From positions 2,666,001 to 2,730,000 of the forward strand of contig OY282456.1 of assembly GCA_958296225.1 (NCBI GenBank): DNA of 64,000 bases, given 5' to 3'. Under the pieces are notes generated by a model that made no database searches, was not told where the DNA came from, and was given only the letters and a program-made list of their open reading frames with translations. Origin of the DNA: an uncultured Dehalococcoidia bacterium. Its GTDB lineage: Bacteria > Chloroflexota > Dehalococcoidia > Lucifugimonadales > UBA3495. The position numbers and the translations under genes are program-made. Position 1 is the first letter of the stretch; each line of letters opens with the position of its first letter. Shown one piece after another: positions 1 through 8,198 of this stretch.

Positions 1-62
1 GCTTGGCCCTCTGGAGTCCGGTGGCCGCCGGTGTTTCGGGTCTCGTTTGGTATGATGCCTTA

Positions 63-78
63 GAGCGTGTGGTCAAAT
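63..78 (+). repeat. IS5-family-like terminal inverted repeat, left end
   Basis: The motif GAGCGTGTGGTCAAAT begins at 63, preceded by CCTTA. A near-identical inverted copy (14 of 15 bases) lies at 17358-17372. The decayed IS5-type transposase starts just inside this end. The flanking bases TTAG fit the YTAR target preference known for IS5 elements. Calling it the left end is inferred from its position and from the distant inverted copy; no matching right end is visible close to the transposase remnant. Confidence 0.55.
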
Positions 79-138
79 TGGGAATATGGTGGTAAATTGG
101 CGCCGTTAGCCGCAATCTGCCACCAGGAGGGCGATCCC

Positions 139-795
139 GTGTCCACCGCCGACGCCTATCACCGCCACGACACCTCCGATCGCGCCTGGCAAATCCTGGA
201 ACCCCGCCTCCCCGGCGGCAAGGGCAAAGTGTGGCGCCCTGCAGCAAACGACCGCCGCTTTAGCAACACCCTGTTCTGGGTACTGCGCACCGGCGCTCCC
301 TGGCGCGATTTGCCCCCGGACTACGGCGATTGGAGCAACACTCACCGTCGCTTGATGCGCGGACGCAATCAAAATGTCTGGGCTGCATTGCAGGAAGCGC
401 TGGTTGACGACCCTGATTTTGAGTGGCTAAGGGGGCTGAATACGAAACTGCATCCGGCGGTGGATGCGCACGGTATGCCGTGCGGATGCGGGTAACGGCG
501 GGCACGGTGGCGGATTGTACCCCGGCGGCGGCGCTGATTGCGGGCATTGCGGCGGCGCATTTGCTGGCTGACAAGGGGTATGACACCAACGGAGTGCTGG
601 CGGCGCGTGGGGAGGGCATGACGCCGGTGGTACCGCCGCAGCGGAGTCGGCGGGAGCCTCAGGAGTATGACGCGGATTTGTACCAGGCGCGTCATTTGGC
701 GGAGAACGGGTTTGGCAAGTTCCAGGAATGGCGGGGCGGGGCGACGCGGTAGGCCAAAAACGCGGCGTCATACCTGCAATCCAGTACGCCAACCC
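139..795 (+). pseudogene. Decayed IS5-family transposase
   Basis: Translation from GTG 139, which has AGGAGG just upstream, gives a recognisable IS5-family DDE transposase N terminus: DTSDRAWQILEPRLP, then RTGAPWRDLPPDYGDW. After DPDFEWL the expected segment with the first catalytic Asp is missing (roughly 25-30 codons) and the text resumes at RGLNTKLHPAVDAHGMP. One base is then lost near 480, which shifts the frame. The +1 frame continues VRMRVTAGTVADC, LLADKGYDT, EYDADLYQARHLAEN and the WRGGATR region, which ends at an in-frame TAG (750-752) where the family has RYAKN. Homology continues to about 790. With the catalytic Asp gone and at least two further lesions it cannot be active. Confidence 0.85.
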
Positions 796-1050
796 GGTGC
801 GCCCGCCGCGGGTTCGCCGCCGCTGTTGACTAGCCGGCGTCGCCAGCCTACACTGCCGGCACACGGCAGCGACTCAACATCGGGACAGGCCCAAGGTGAT
901 GCCGGCCGGCGCGAACTCGGAACAGCCTTCCCACGAAAACGGGGCGAGCCGTGTCGCCGCGGCAAGGGAAAAGCGCAAACCGGATTCCATGGCGCAATAA
1001 TCGCGCTATGCCGCCACCCGAGGGAACAACTGTCGCCAAGGGGGCCAACA

Positions 1051-4000
1051 TTGGCTGCGGAGAACGCCATTCAGCCGGGGCAGACGCTTACCGGCCCGCT
1101 ATTCAACGAGCCGGTGCGGGTAGAGACCGTAGCCACCAACGGCTCCGGTTCCTGGAGTATCGGTGTCGTAGGCCAACAGTCGGGGCGGTTCAGCCGGGTT
1201 ACGCTGGACGCTGCCGAGCTGTCCGAGTTGGCAATCACCGACGCCGCGCCGGCCTACACCGGCGACGGCGCAATAGCGCGGTTGGGCCTGCAAGCTTACA
1301 CGCTGGGCATTGCCTACGAGTTCGACCCCTACTTTGCCCTGTCCGTGTCGCGGGTTGACCCGCTGCCCCACCAGCTGGAGGCGGTTTATGACTATCTGCT
1401 GAAGCTCCCCAGCGTGCGGTTCCTGCTGGCGGACGACGCCGGCGCCGGCAAGACCATCATGGCCGGGCTGCTGATTCGCGAGCTCAAACTGCGCGGGATT
1501 ATCGAGCGGATTGCCGTCGTCTGCCCGGCAAACCTTACTTTCCAATGGCAACGGGAACTGTCCGAAAAGTTTGACGAGACCTTTTCCGTCCTCAAAGGCA
1601 GCGACATACGCAACCAGTTCGGCGCCAACGAATGGCTGGAACGCAGCCAGGTCATCACGTCGCTGGACCTGGCCAAGCGGGGCGACGTTCTGCCGGGGTT
1701 GCAGCAGGTGCAATGGGACCTGGTGATAGTGGATGAAGCGCACCGGATGTCGGCCCGCGACGAAAGCCACAAGAGTATGCGCTACCGCCTGGGCGAAATC
1801 CTGAGGGACAACGCTGACCACATCCTGCTGCTGACCGCCACGCCCCACAAGGGCGACCCGCAGAACTTCACCCTCTTTCTGCAACTGCTGGACCAGGACG
1901 CCTACGCCGACGTGCGGTCAATCAACGAGGCTATGGAACGCCAGCGCGCGCCTTTCTACCTGCGACGCACCAAGGAGGCGATGGTCTATTTCCCGGAACG
2001 CCAGCCGAATGGCGGTTGGGCCGCCAAACCGGTGTTCACCAAGCGCATTATCCACACGGCCGGCTTTGAGATAGCCGGGGCGGAACTCGATTTATACGAC
2101 GCGATTTCCCGGTTCGTAAAGCGGCAAAGCGCCCGCGCCGCCGCACAGGGCGACACCGCCCGCGCCCGCGCCGTGGGGTTCCTGATGGCGCTGTACCAGC
2201 GGCGATTGGCCTCCAGTACCCGCGCCATACGCCGCTCGCTGGAAAACCGGGCCCGGCGTCTGGATGAAAGGCTAAAAAACGCCCAGGCTCTGGCCAGCAC
2301 TGCGCCACCAAGCCTGCCTGATTTGGAGGACTTTGAGGAACTGGAGGAAGCAGACCGCGTCCGCCTGGAAGAACTGCTCGACGCCGTCACCCTGTCCAAC
2401 AACGCCGACGAAGCCCGCGCGGAAATCGCCGAACTGCGCGAGTTTGCCAACCAGGCCCAAGCCGTCGCGGCAACGGGCGGCGAAGCCAAGCTCACCAAGC
2501 TCCACGAAATCCTGCACGAGCAGGGCTTTTTCGCCGACCCGCAACAACGCCTGCTGATTTTCACCGAGTTTAAGGACACACTGGATTACCTGGTGGAACA
2601 GCTGGAAGCCTGGGGCCTCCGGGTGGGCCGGATTCACGGCGGGATGCGCCCCGGCGGACGCGACGAACCCGGCACCCGCCTGTTCGTGGAGCAGCAGTTC
2701 CGCGACGGGGACATCCAAGCGCTGGTGGCCACGGAGGCCGCCGGCGAAGGCATCAACCTGCAATGCTGCCACATCCTGTTCAACTACGACATTCCCTGGA
2801 ACCCCAACCGGCTGGAGCAGCGCATGGGCCGCATCCACCGCTATGGACAACTGCACGACTGCCTCATTTTCAACTTTGTCGCCGCCAACACCATCGAGGG
2901 CAAAGTGCTGCAACGGCTGCTGACCAAGCTCCAGGAAATCAGGGAGGCGCTGGATGACGACGCCGTTTTCAACGTGGTGGGCGAAATCCTGCCCGCGGCG
3001 CAGGTAGAAAAAGTTTTCCGCGACTATTACGCCGGCGGCCTCGGTGATGCCGACCTGGAAGACCGGCTGCTGCGCGATTTGGACGAAAGCCGTTTTCGCG
3101 AGATTTGCCGGACGGCGTTGGAAGGGCTGGCGACCCGGCAGTTGAACCTGAATATGCTGGTGGAACGGCGCGCCCGCGCCCAGGAACGGCGGGTGGTCCC
3201 CGAAACCATCGCGCGGTTCATCAGCGAAAGCGCCCCCCGCGCCCAACTGTCGCTAAACCCCGTGCGCAGCCTGCCCCACACTTTCGACGCCGGGCGCACC
3301 TCGCCGGCGCTGCGCCGCTACGACTCGCCGGTTCGCAAGCTGGAAGCCAATTACGGCCGGCTGTCCACCGACCGGGACACGGCGCAGGCGCATCACCTGG
3401 AATGGGTGACGCCCGGCCATCCCCTGTTTGAAGCCCTCCGCCGGCACAGCCTGGAGCTGGCTCAAGACGCCTTTGCCAGCGGCGCCTGCTTTTACTCCCT
3501 GCAACACCGGGAACCGGCGCGGCTGGATTTCTACCGGGCGAAAATTGTGGACGGGATGGGCAAGACCGTTCACGAAAAGCTGTTCGCCGTTGAACTCGCC
3601 GGCGCCGGCGAGCCGCGCCTGGTCGGCCCGGACCTGCTGGGCAACCTGACGCCGGCCCCGCCGCCGCCGATTCTGCCGGCCATCGCGGAACTGCCCGAAG
3701 CCACCGGCTGGCTCCACGAGCAGACCCTGCGCCCGTTCCTGGCGGAAACGCGCACGGAACGCACGGCCGAGGTTCAGCGCATCGCCGACCACGTAGAACT
3801 CTCATTGACGGAACTGCTGCAACGGGCCGACCTGGAAATCGGCCGCGCCAGCGAGGCCAAAGAGCAAGGCATCGCCGGCGCCGAAGGACGCCTGGCGCAG
3901 GCCGACAGCCGCCACGACGAATTGCGCGCCCGCCGCGACCGCCGCCGCGACGAACTCAAACGCCAAGGCTCCGTCAGCCTGCAAGACGTGGCGCGTATCA

Positions 4001-4482
4001 CCACGACGCTGCTGCTGCCCCACCCGGAGCAGGACGCGCCGGAAGTGAGCAACCTGCGCCCCAACCGGGAAACCGAGCAAACCGCAATGCAGACGGTGAT
4101 GGACTACGAAACCGCCCGCGGCTGCCAGGTCTTTGACGTCCACGAACAGAACCTGGGCTACGACGTAACCAGCCTGGACTTGCAATCGGGAGAGCTGCGC
4201 CTGATTGAAGTCAAAGGACTGGCCGCCGCCAACGGCAGCATCCTGCTCACGCCCAACGAGCGCCGCGTCGCCGAAGACCGCCCCGAATGTTACTGGCTCT
4301 ACATAGTGGCCAACTGCGCCGCCGAACCCCAGTTGCAGGAACCCATCGCCAACCCCGCCCGCTTCCCCTGGCACGAAGAGAGCAAGGTACAGCACTACTG
4401 GCTGAACGTGGACGCAATGACCCAGCCAATGCGGATACGGGAACAGCCGCCGGCCTACGCAGCGGACGCGGACAAGGAATGA
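1051..4482 (+). CDS. SNF2-type helicase with C-terminal DUF3883 (Hma-type system 1)
   Basis: About 1143 residues. The likely start is TTG 1051, which has AAGGGGG seven bases upstream and precedes the first conserved residues; the frame is open further upstream but that part looks non-coding. The Walker A region DDAGAGKTIMAG lies near residue 130 and the DEAH box VDEAHRMS near 230. LTATPHKGD, a C-terminal helicase domain with NYDIPWNPNRLEQRMGRIHR, and a terminal DUF3883-like domain (GELRLIEVKGLAA) follow. DUF3883 is a PD-(D/E)XK-like fold. The stop overlaps the methylase start region, so the two are probably co-translated. Helicases of this shape partner DUF1156 methylases and DUF499 ATPases in the Helicase-Methylase-ATPase (Hma) defence arrangement, where they are thought to translocate on DNA. 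The family call is firm; the role in phage defence is inferred from context. Confidence 0.88.
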   Translation: MAAENAIQPGQTLTGPLFNEPVRVETVATNGSGSWSIGVVGQQSGRFSRVTLDAAELSELAITDAAPAYTGDGAIARLGLQAYTLGIAYEFDPYFALSVSRVDPLPHQLEAVYDYLLKLPSVRFLLADDAGAGKTIMAGLLIRELKLRGIIERIAVVCPANLTFQWQRELSEKFDETFSVLKGSDIRNQFGANEWLERSQVITSLDLAKRGDVLPGLQQVQWDLVIVDEAHRMSARDESHKSMRYRLGEILRDNADHILLLTATPHKGDPQNFTLFLQLLDQDAYADVRSINEAMERQRAPFYLRRTKEAMVYFPERQPNGGWAAKPVFTKRIIHTAGFEIAGAELDLYDAISRFVKRQSARAAAQGDTARARAVGFLMALYQRRLASSTRAIRRSLENRARRLDERLKNAQALASTAPPSLPDLEDFEELEEADRVRLEELLDAVTLSNNADEARAEIAELREFANQAQAVAATGGEAKLTKLHEILHEQGFFADPQQRLLIFTEFKDTLDYLVEQLEAWGLRVGRIHGGMRPGGRDEPGTRLFVEQQFRDGDIQALVATEAAGEGINLQCCHILFNYDIPWNPNRLEQRMGRIHRYGQLHDCLIFNFVAANTIEGKVLQRLLTKLQEIREALDDDAVFNVVGEILPAAQVEKVFRDYYAGGLGDADLEDRLLRDLDESRFREICRTALEGLATRQLNLNMLVERRARAQERRVVPETIARFISESAPRAQLSLNPVRSLPHTFDAGRTSPALRRYDSPVRKLEANYGRLSTDRDTAQAHHLEWVTPGHPLFEALRRHSLELAQDAFASGACFYSLQHREPARLDFYRAKIVDGMGKTVHEKLFAVELAGAGEPRLVGPDLLGNLTPAPPPPILPAIAELPEATGWLHEQTLRPFLAETRTERTAEVQRIADHVELSLTELLQRADLEIGRASEAKEQGIAGAEGRLAQADSRHDELRARRDRRRDELKRQGSVSLQDVARITTTLLLPHPEQDAPEVSNLRPNRETEQTAMQTVMDYETARGCQVFDVHEQNLGYDVTSLDLQSGELRLIEVKGLAAANGSILLTPNERRVAEDRPECYWLYIVANCAAEPQLQEPIANPARFPWHEESKVQHYWLNVDAMTQPMRIREQPPAYAADADKE

Positions 4483-4484
4483 CG

Positions 4485-7400
4485 ATGATTCCCCAACAAT
4501 GCAAGCGCCTGGCCGAAGTGGATTTCCCCATCGCCGCCGTTTCCCGGCACGCGGTGCGGGAGAAGTCCATCCGGCACGGACACCCCAGCACGCTGCATCT
4601 GTGGTGGGCCCGGCGCCCCCTGGCATCCTCGCGGGCGATGCTGCTGGCCCTGCTGCTGCCCGACCCCGGCGACCCGTATTGCCCGGACGAGTTCCGCGGG
4701 CCGGCCCGTCAAATCCTGCTGGATTTACCCGGCCGGCCGGCCCGCTGGGATGCCGACCTGCAATCCAACGCCGGGCTGCGGCAAGGGCTGCTGTCGTTCA
4801 TCGCCGACTTTGCCAATTGGGACAACGCCGCCCACCCGTCCTACCTGGCCGCGGGCCGCGCGCTGGTGCAGGCGGCCCACCCGCAGGATACGCCCCTGGT
4901 GGTTGACCCCTTTGCCGGCGGCGGCTCCATTCCCCTGGAAGCCCTGCGCCTGGGCTGCGACGCCTTTGCCAGCGACCTCAATCCGGTGGCCTGCCTCATC
5001 CTCAAAACGCTGCTGGAGGATATTCCCCGCCACGGGCCGGGGCTGGCCGACGAACTGCGCCGCGCCGGCGCCGCAATCAAGGCCGCCGCCGCCCAAGAAC
5101 TGGCCGCCCTTTACCCCCCAGACCCCGACGGCGCAACGCCCATCGCCTACCTGTGGGCGCGCACCGTGCGCTGCGAAAGCCCCAACTGCGGCGCCGAAAT
5201 CCCCCTGCTCCGCTCAATGTGGCTGTGCCGCAAGCCCAAACGCCGCTGGGCCCTGCGCCCGGTCGTCTCCCGTCCCGACGGCCGGCCGCCGCAGGTTGAC
5301 TTTGAGATATTCGCGCCGGCATCCAGCGAGGACGTGGCCGGCGGCACGGTGGCCCGGGCCCGGGCGACTTGCGTCTGCTGCGGCGCAGTGCTGCCGCCGG
5401 AACGGGTGCGCTCTCAGCTGGCCGCCCGGCGCGGCGGCGCGGACGTGATATTCGACGATGCCGGCCAACGCGCCGGCGGGGCGCGAATGACTGCGGTAGT
5501 TACGCTCAAGCCGGGTGAACCCGGCCGACACTATCGCTTGCCTACCGATGCCGATTATGCGGCGGTGTACCAGGCGCAGCATAGGCTTGCAGAAGTAATA
5601 TCGGCGTGGGAACTTAACGGGCGTCGTGGGCTTTGTCCTGTCCCTGATGAACCCCTGAATCCAACCCGGCCATCGCCAAACGCTCGGGGCCTTTCAGCAG
5701 TCACACGCTATGGAATGTCCAGTTTCGGGGATTTATTCACGGTGCGGCAAAACATAGCGATAATGACGCTGAGCAAATTATCCGCAGAACGGTCAGACAA
5801 CAATGATGACGTAATTCAGATAGTATCGGCTATGTCAGTTGACAAAGTTGCCTTGCAGAACAGTTCTGTCTGTCGGTGGGATGCTACTGATGAATTGTTG
5901 GTTAACACGTTTGGCCGTCAAGCATTGCCGATGGTTTGGGATTTTGCCGAGTCCAGCCCTATCGCGAGTGCGACGGGCGACTTTAGCGTTCAAACCGAAC
6001 GGATTGCGGAAGCGCTTGACGGTTACCCTATTGACCTGGTCGGGCAATCTCAATCTGCTGATGCTGCAAATCACCCGTTGCCAGACCAGTCAGCGGGCGT
6101 ACTGTTCACCGACCCTCCTTATTATGATGCAATTCCATACGCCGACCTGTCCGACTTCTTTCTGGTATGGCTTAAGCGTGCGATGCCTAATAATCCGCTG
6201 CTACAGAATCAATACGAACCGGATAACCCACTATCCCCCAAGCAACTGGAGTGCGTCTGGAATCAGACTTACTATCATGATGGCCGCCGCAAAGATGCTG
6301 AGTTCTTTGAGCGTACCATAGCCAGAGCATTTCAAGAAAGCCGCCGCATCCTTGATGATAATGGCGTCGGCGGCGTTGTTTTCGCTCATCAAAGTACCGA
6401 GGGCTGGGAGGCATTTCTAAGCGGACTGATTTCATCAGGATGGACTGTTACAGCCTCTTGGCCGATAGCGACTGAAATGAAGAACCGGATTCGGGCGCGT
6501 GACACTGCATCCCTGGCCACCAGCGTCCACCTGGTTTGCCGGCCGCGTCCGGTAGCTGCGCCCGTTGGCGATTGGGCGGCCGTGCTGCGGGAGCTGCCGG
6601 TGCGCGTGGGCGATTGGATGGCACGGTTGCAGGGCGAGGGCGTGCGGGGCGCCGACCTGGTGTTTGCCTGCGTGGGGCCGGCGCTGGAGGTTTTCAGCCG
6701 CTACGCCCGTGTCGAAACGGCGGCCGGCGACATCGTGGGCCTGCCCGAATACCTGGAAAAGGTGTGGGAAGTAGTGGGCCGCGCCGCCCTGGAGCAAGTC
6801 CTCGGCACGCCGGAAGCCCAGGCCCGCAACGGCGCGGCCGGCGTCCTGGAGGAAGACGCCCGCCTCACCGCGCTGTTCCTCTGGACGGTGCAAAGCGCCG
6901 GCGACGGTACGGCGTCCGACGATTCCAACGACAACACAGCGGCGGCCGGCCGCGACGACGCTGACGACGACAACAACGCCGCAACCCCGCCGGCCGGGAA
7001 AGGCTACCGGCTGCCCTACGACGTAACCCGTCGTTTCGCCCAGCCCCTGGGCATCCACCTGGACGAATGGAAGTCCCGCATCATCGGCATCGACAAGGGA
7101 GTAGTGCGCCTCTTGCCGGTAACGGAACGGGGCGAGCAGCTCTTTGGCGCCGCCGGGGCGTCCGCGCTGGCCGACGAAATCGAGGCCGTCGCCGCCACCT
7201 CGCCCCAGCTCAGCCTGTTCCCGGAACCGGCGCCCAGCCCCGGGCAAACCCGCCGGGAGCGCCAGCCGGCCGGCGCCAGCGCCATCACCGGCAGCCAGCC
7301 CAACGACCCCACTCCCCGCGACCTAACCGCCCGTCGGGATGCGACGACGCTGGACCGGGTACACGCCGCAATGCTGTTCCAACATTCGGGCCGCAGCCAG

Positions 7401-7541
7401 GCCCTCCGCGCTATCATAGAATCAGAGCAGGAAAAAGGCCCCGACTTCCTGCGCCTGGCCAACGCCCTGTCCGCCCTCTACCCCCGCGGCAGCCAGGAAA
7501 AACGCCTGCTAGACGCCATGCTGCTGGCCGTGCCGCGCTAA
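4485..7541 (+). CDS. DUF1156 DNA methyltransferase (Hma-type system 1)
   Basis: About 1018 residues. ATG 4485 is preferred because AAGGA lies eight bases upstream; ATG 4479 overlaps the helicase stop and is the alternative. The DUF1156 N terminus carries EKSIRHGHPSTLHLWWARRP. The SAM-binding motif I is DPFAGGGSIPLEALRLG near residue 145, a YLWARTVRC segment with paired cysteines follows, and the catalytic amino-methyltransferase motif DPPYYD is near residue 542. The enzyme should methylate adenine-N6 or cytosine-N4 and mark host DNA for this system. Positions about 5600-6530 are strikingly lower in GC than both flanks, suggesting that the central recognition/catalytic segment was exchanged by recombination. 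The C-terminal third has an acidic low-complexity patch near 6910-6980. Confidence 0.88.
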   Translation: MIPQQCKRLAEVDFPIAAVSRHAVREKSIRHGHPSTLHLWWARRPLASSRAMLLALLLPDPGDPYCPDEFRGPARQILLDLPGRPARWDADLQSNAGLRQGLLSFIADFANWDNAAHPSYLAAGRALVQAAHPQDTPLVVDPFAGGGSIPLEALRLGCDAFASDLNPVACLILKTLLEDIPRHGPGLADELRRAGAAIKAAAAQELAALYPPDPDGATPIAYLWARTVRCESPNCGAEIPLLRSMWLCRKPKRRWALRPVVSRPDGRPPQVDFEIFAPASSEDVAGGTVARARATCVCCGAVLPPERVRSQLAARRGGADVIFDDAGQRAGGARMTAVVTLKPGEPGRHYRLPTDADYAAVYQAQHRLAEVISAWELNGRRGLCPVPDEPLNPTRPSPNARGLSAVTRYGMSSFGDLFTVRQNIAIMTLSKLSAERSDNNDDVIQIVSAMSVDKVALQNSSVCRWDATDELLVNTFGRQALPMVWDFAESSPIASATGDFSVQTERIAEALDGYPIDLVGQSQSADAANHPLPDQSAGVLFTDPPYYDAIPYADLSDFFLVWLKRAMPNNPLLQNQYEPDNPLSPKQLECVWNQTYYHDGRRKDAEFFERTIARAFQESRRILDDNGVGGVVFAHQSTEGWEAFLSGLISSGWTVTASWPIATEMKNRIRARDTASLATSVHLVCRPRPVAAPVGDWAAVLRELPVRVGDWMARLQGEGVRGADLVFACVGPALEVFSRYARVETAAGDIVGLPEYLEKVWEVVGRAALEQVLGTPEAQARNGAAGVLEEDARLTALFLWTVQSAGDGTASDDSNDNTAAAGRDDADDDNNAATPPAGKGYRLPYDVTRRFAQPLGIHLDEWKSRIIGIDKGVVRLLPVTERGEQLFGAAGASALADEIEAVAATSPQLSLFPEPAPSPGQTRRERQPAGASAITGSQPNDPTPRDLTARRDATTLDRVHAAMLFQHSGRSQALRAIIESEQEKGPDFLRLANALSALYPRGSQEKRLLDAMLLAVPR

Positions 7542-7570
7542 CCGCGCCAACATTGCCCCGGAGAAAAGTT

Positions 7571-7822
7571 ATGCCCGCCAACCAGGAACTGCTGCAACGC
7601 ATCACGTCCCGCCCGGAAGTGTTCGGCGGGAAACCGATTATCCGCGATCTGCGAATATCCGTAGAACTTATCCTGAGCCTGCTCAGCCAGGGAGCCACTC
7701 CGGAAGAACTGCTGGACGATTACCCTGAACTGGAGCCGGAAGACATCCGCGCTTGCATCGCCTACGCGCACGCGGTCATTGCGCGGGAAACGCTCGCTAC
7801 GGTTTCAGTGGGCGAACCGTGA
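7571..7822 (+). CDS. DUF433 antitoxin
   Basis: 83 residues from ATG 7571, with GGAG 12 bases upstream. The sequence shows the family signature: SRPEVFGGKPIIRDLRIS, then ILSLLSQGATPEELLDDYPEL and LEPEDIRACIAYA. DUF433 proteins are small helix-turn-helix antitoxins that pair with DUF5615 PIN-like toxins; the toxin gene follows directly and overlaps the stop. The pair sits between the methylase and the ATPase of the first Hma-type system and reads in the same direction, so it is probably transcribed with it and may act as an addiction module. That role is inference. Confidence 0.88.
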   Translation: MPANQELLQRITSRPEVFGGKPIIRDLRISVELILSLLSQGATPEELLDDYPELEPEDIRACIAYAHAVIARETLATVSVGEP

Positions 7823-8175
7823 GATTTCTGGTTGACCGATGCGCGGGGCGCCGTTTGGCGGAGTGGCTTCGCTATAACGGTCATGACGCGCTTGACGCCC
7901 AGACCATCGGCCCGGATCCCGGCGACCAGGCCCTGTTGGAATTGGCAGAATCAGAGAACCGGATTCTCATCACGATAGATAAAGATTTCGGAGAACTGAT
8001 TTACCGGCACGGAGTTGCTCACGCTGGATTGATACGGTTGCCCGATGTTAGGATTGCCCAGCGGATTGGAATTGTTGCCGAGATAATTGACCGTTACCAT
8101 TCTGAGCTTGCCGGGCGCGCCGTGGTAACCATACAAGGCCGTCACGTGCGCGTTTCACATCCGCCAACCAACTGA
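7819..8175 (+). CDS. DUF5615 PIN-like toxin
   Basis: 118 residues. GTG 7819 overlaps the antitoxin stop (TGA 7820-7822), and no better start lies downstream before the conserved MRFLVDRCAGRRLAEWL. The family's acidic residues are visible: LVD at the N terminus, then the RILITIDKDFGEL segment. DUF5615 proteins are PIN-fold, probable RNase toxins held in check by DUF433 partners. GC is lower than in the neighbouring methylase and ATPase genes, which fits insertion of the pair as a unit into an existing operon. Confidence 0.85.
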   Translation: MRFLVDRCAGRRLAEWLRYNGHDALDAQTIGPDPGDQALLELAESENRILITIDKDFGELIYRHGVAHAGLIRLPDVRIAQRIGIVAEIIDRYHSELAGRAVVTIQGRHVRVSHPPTN

Positions 8176-8198
8176 ACTGCCAATGAGGAGCGCAACCG

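Noticed and set aside
667..1050. Upstream extension of the first helicase
   Set aside because: The frame is open but the text is Arg/Pro-rich and overlaps the IS remnant; conserved sequence begins after TTG 1051.
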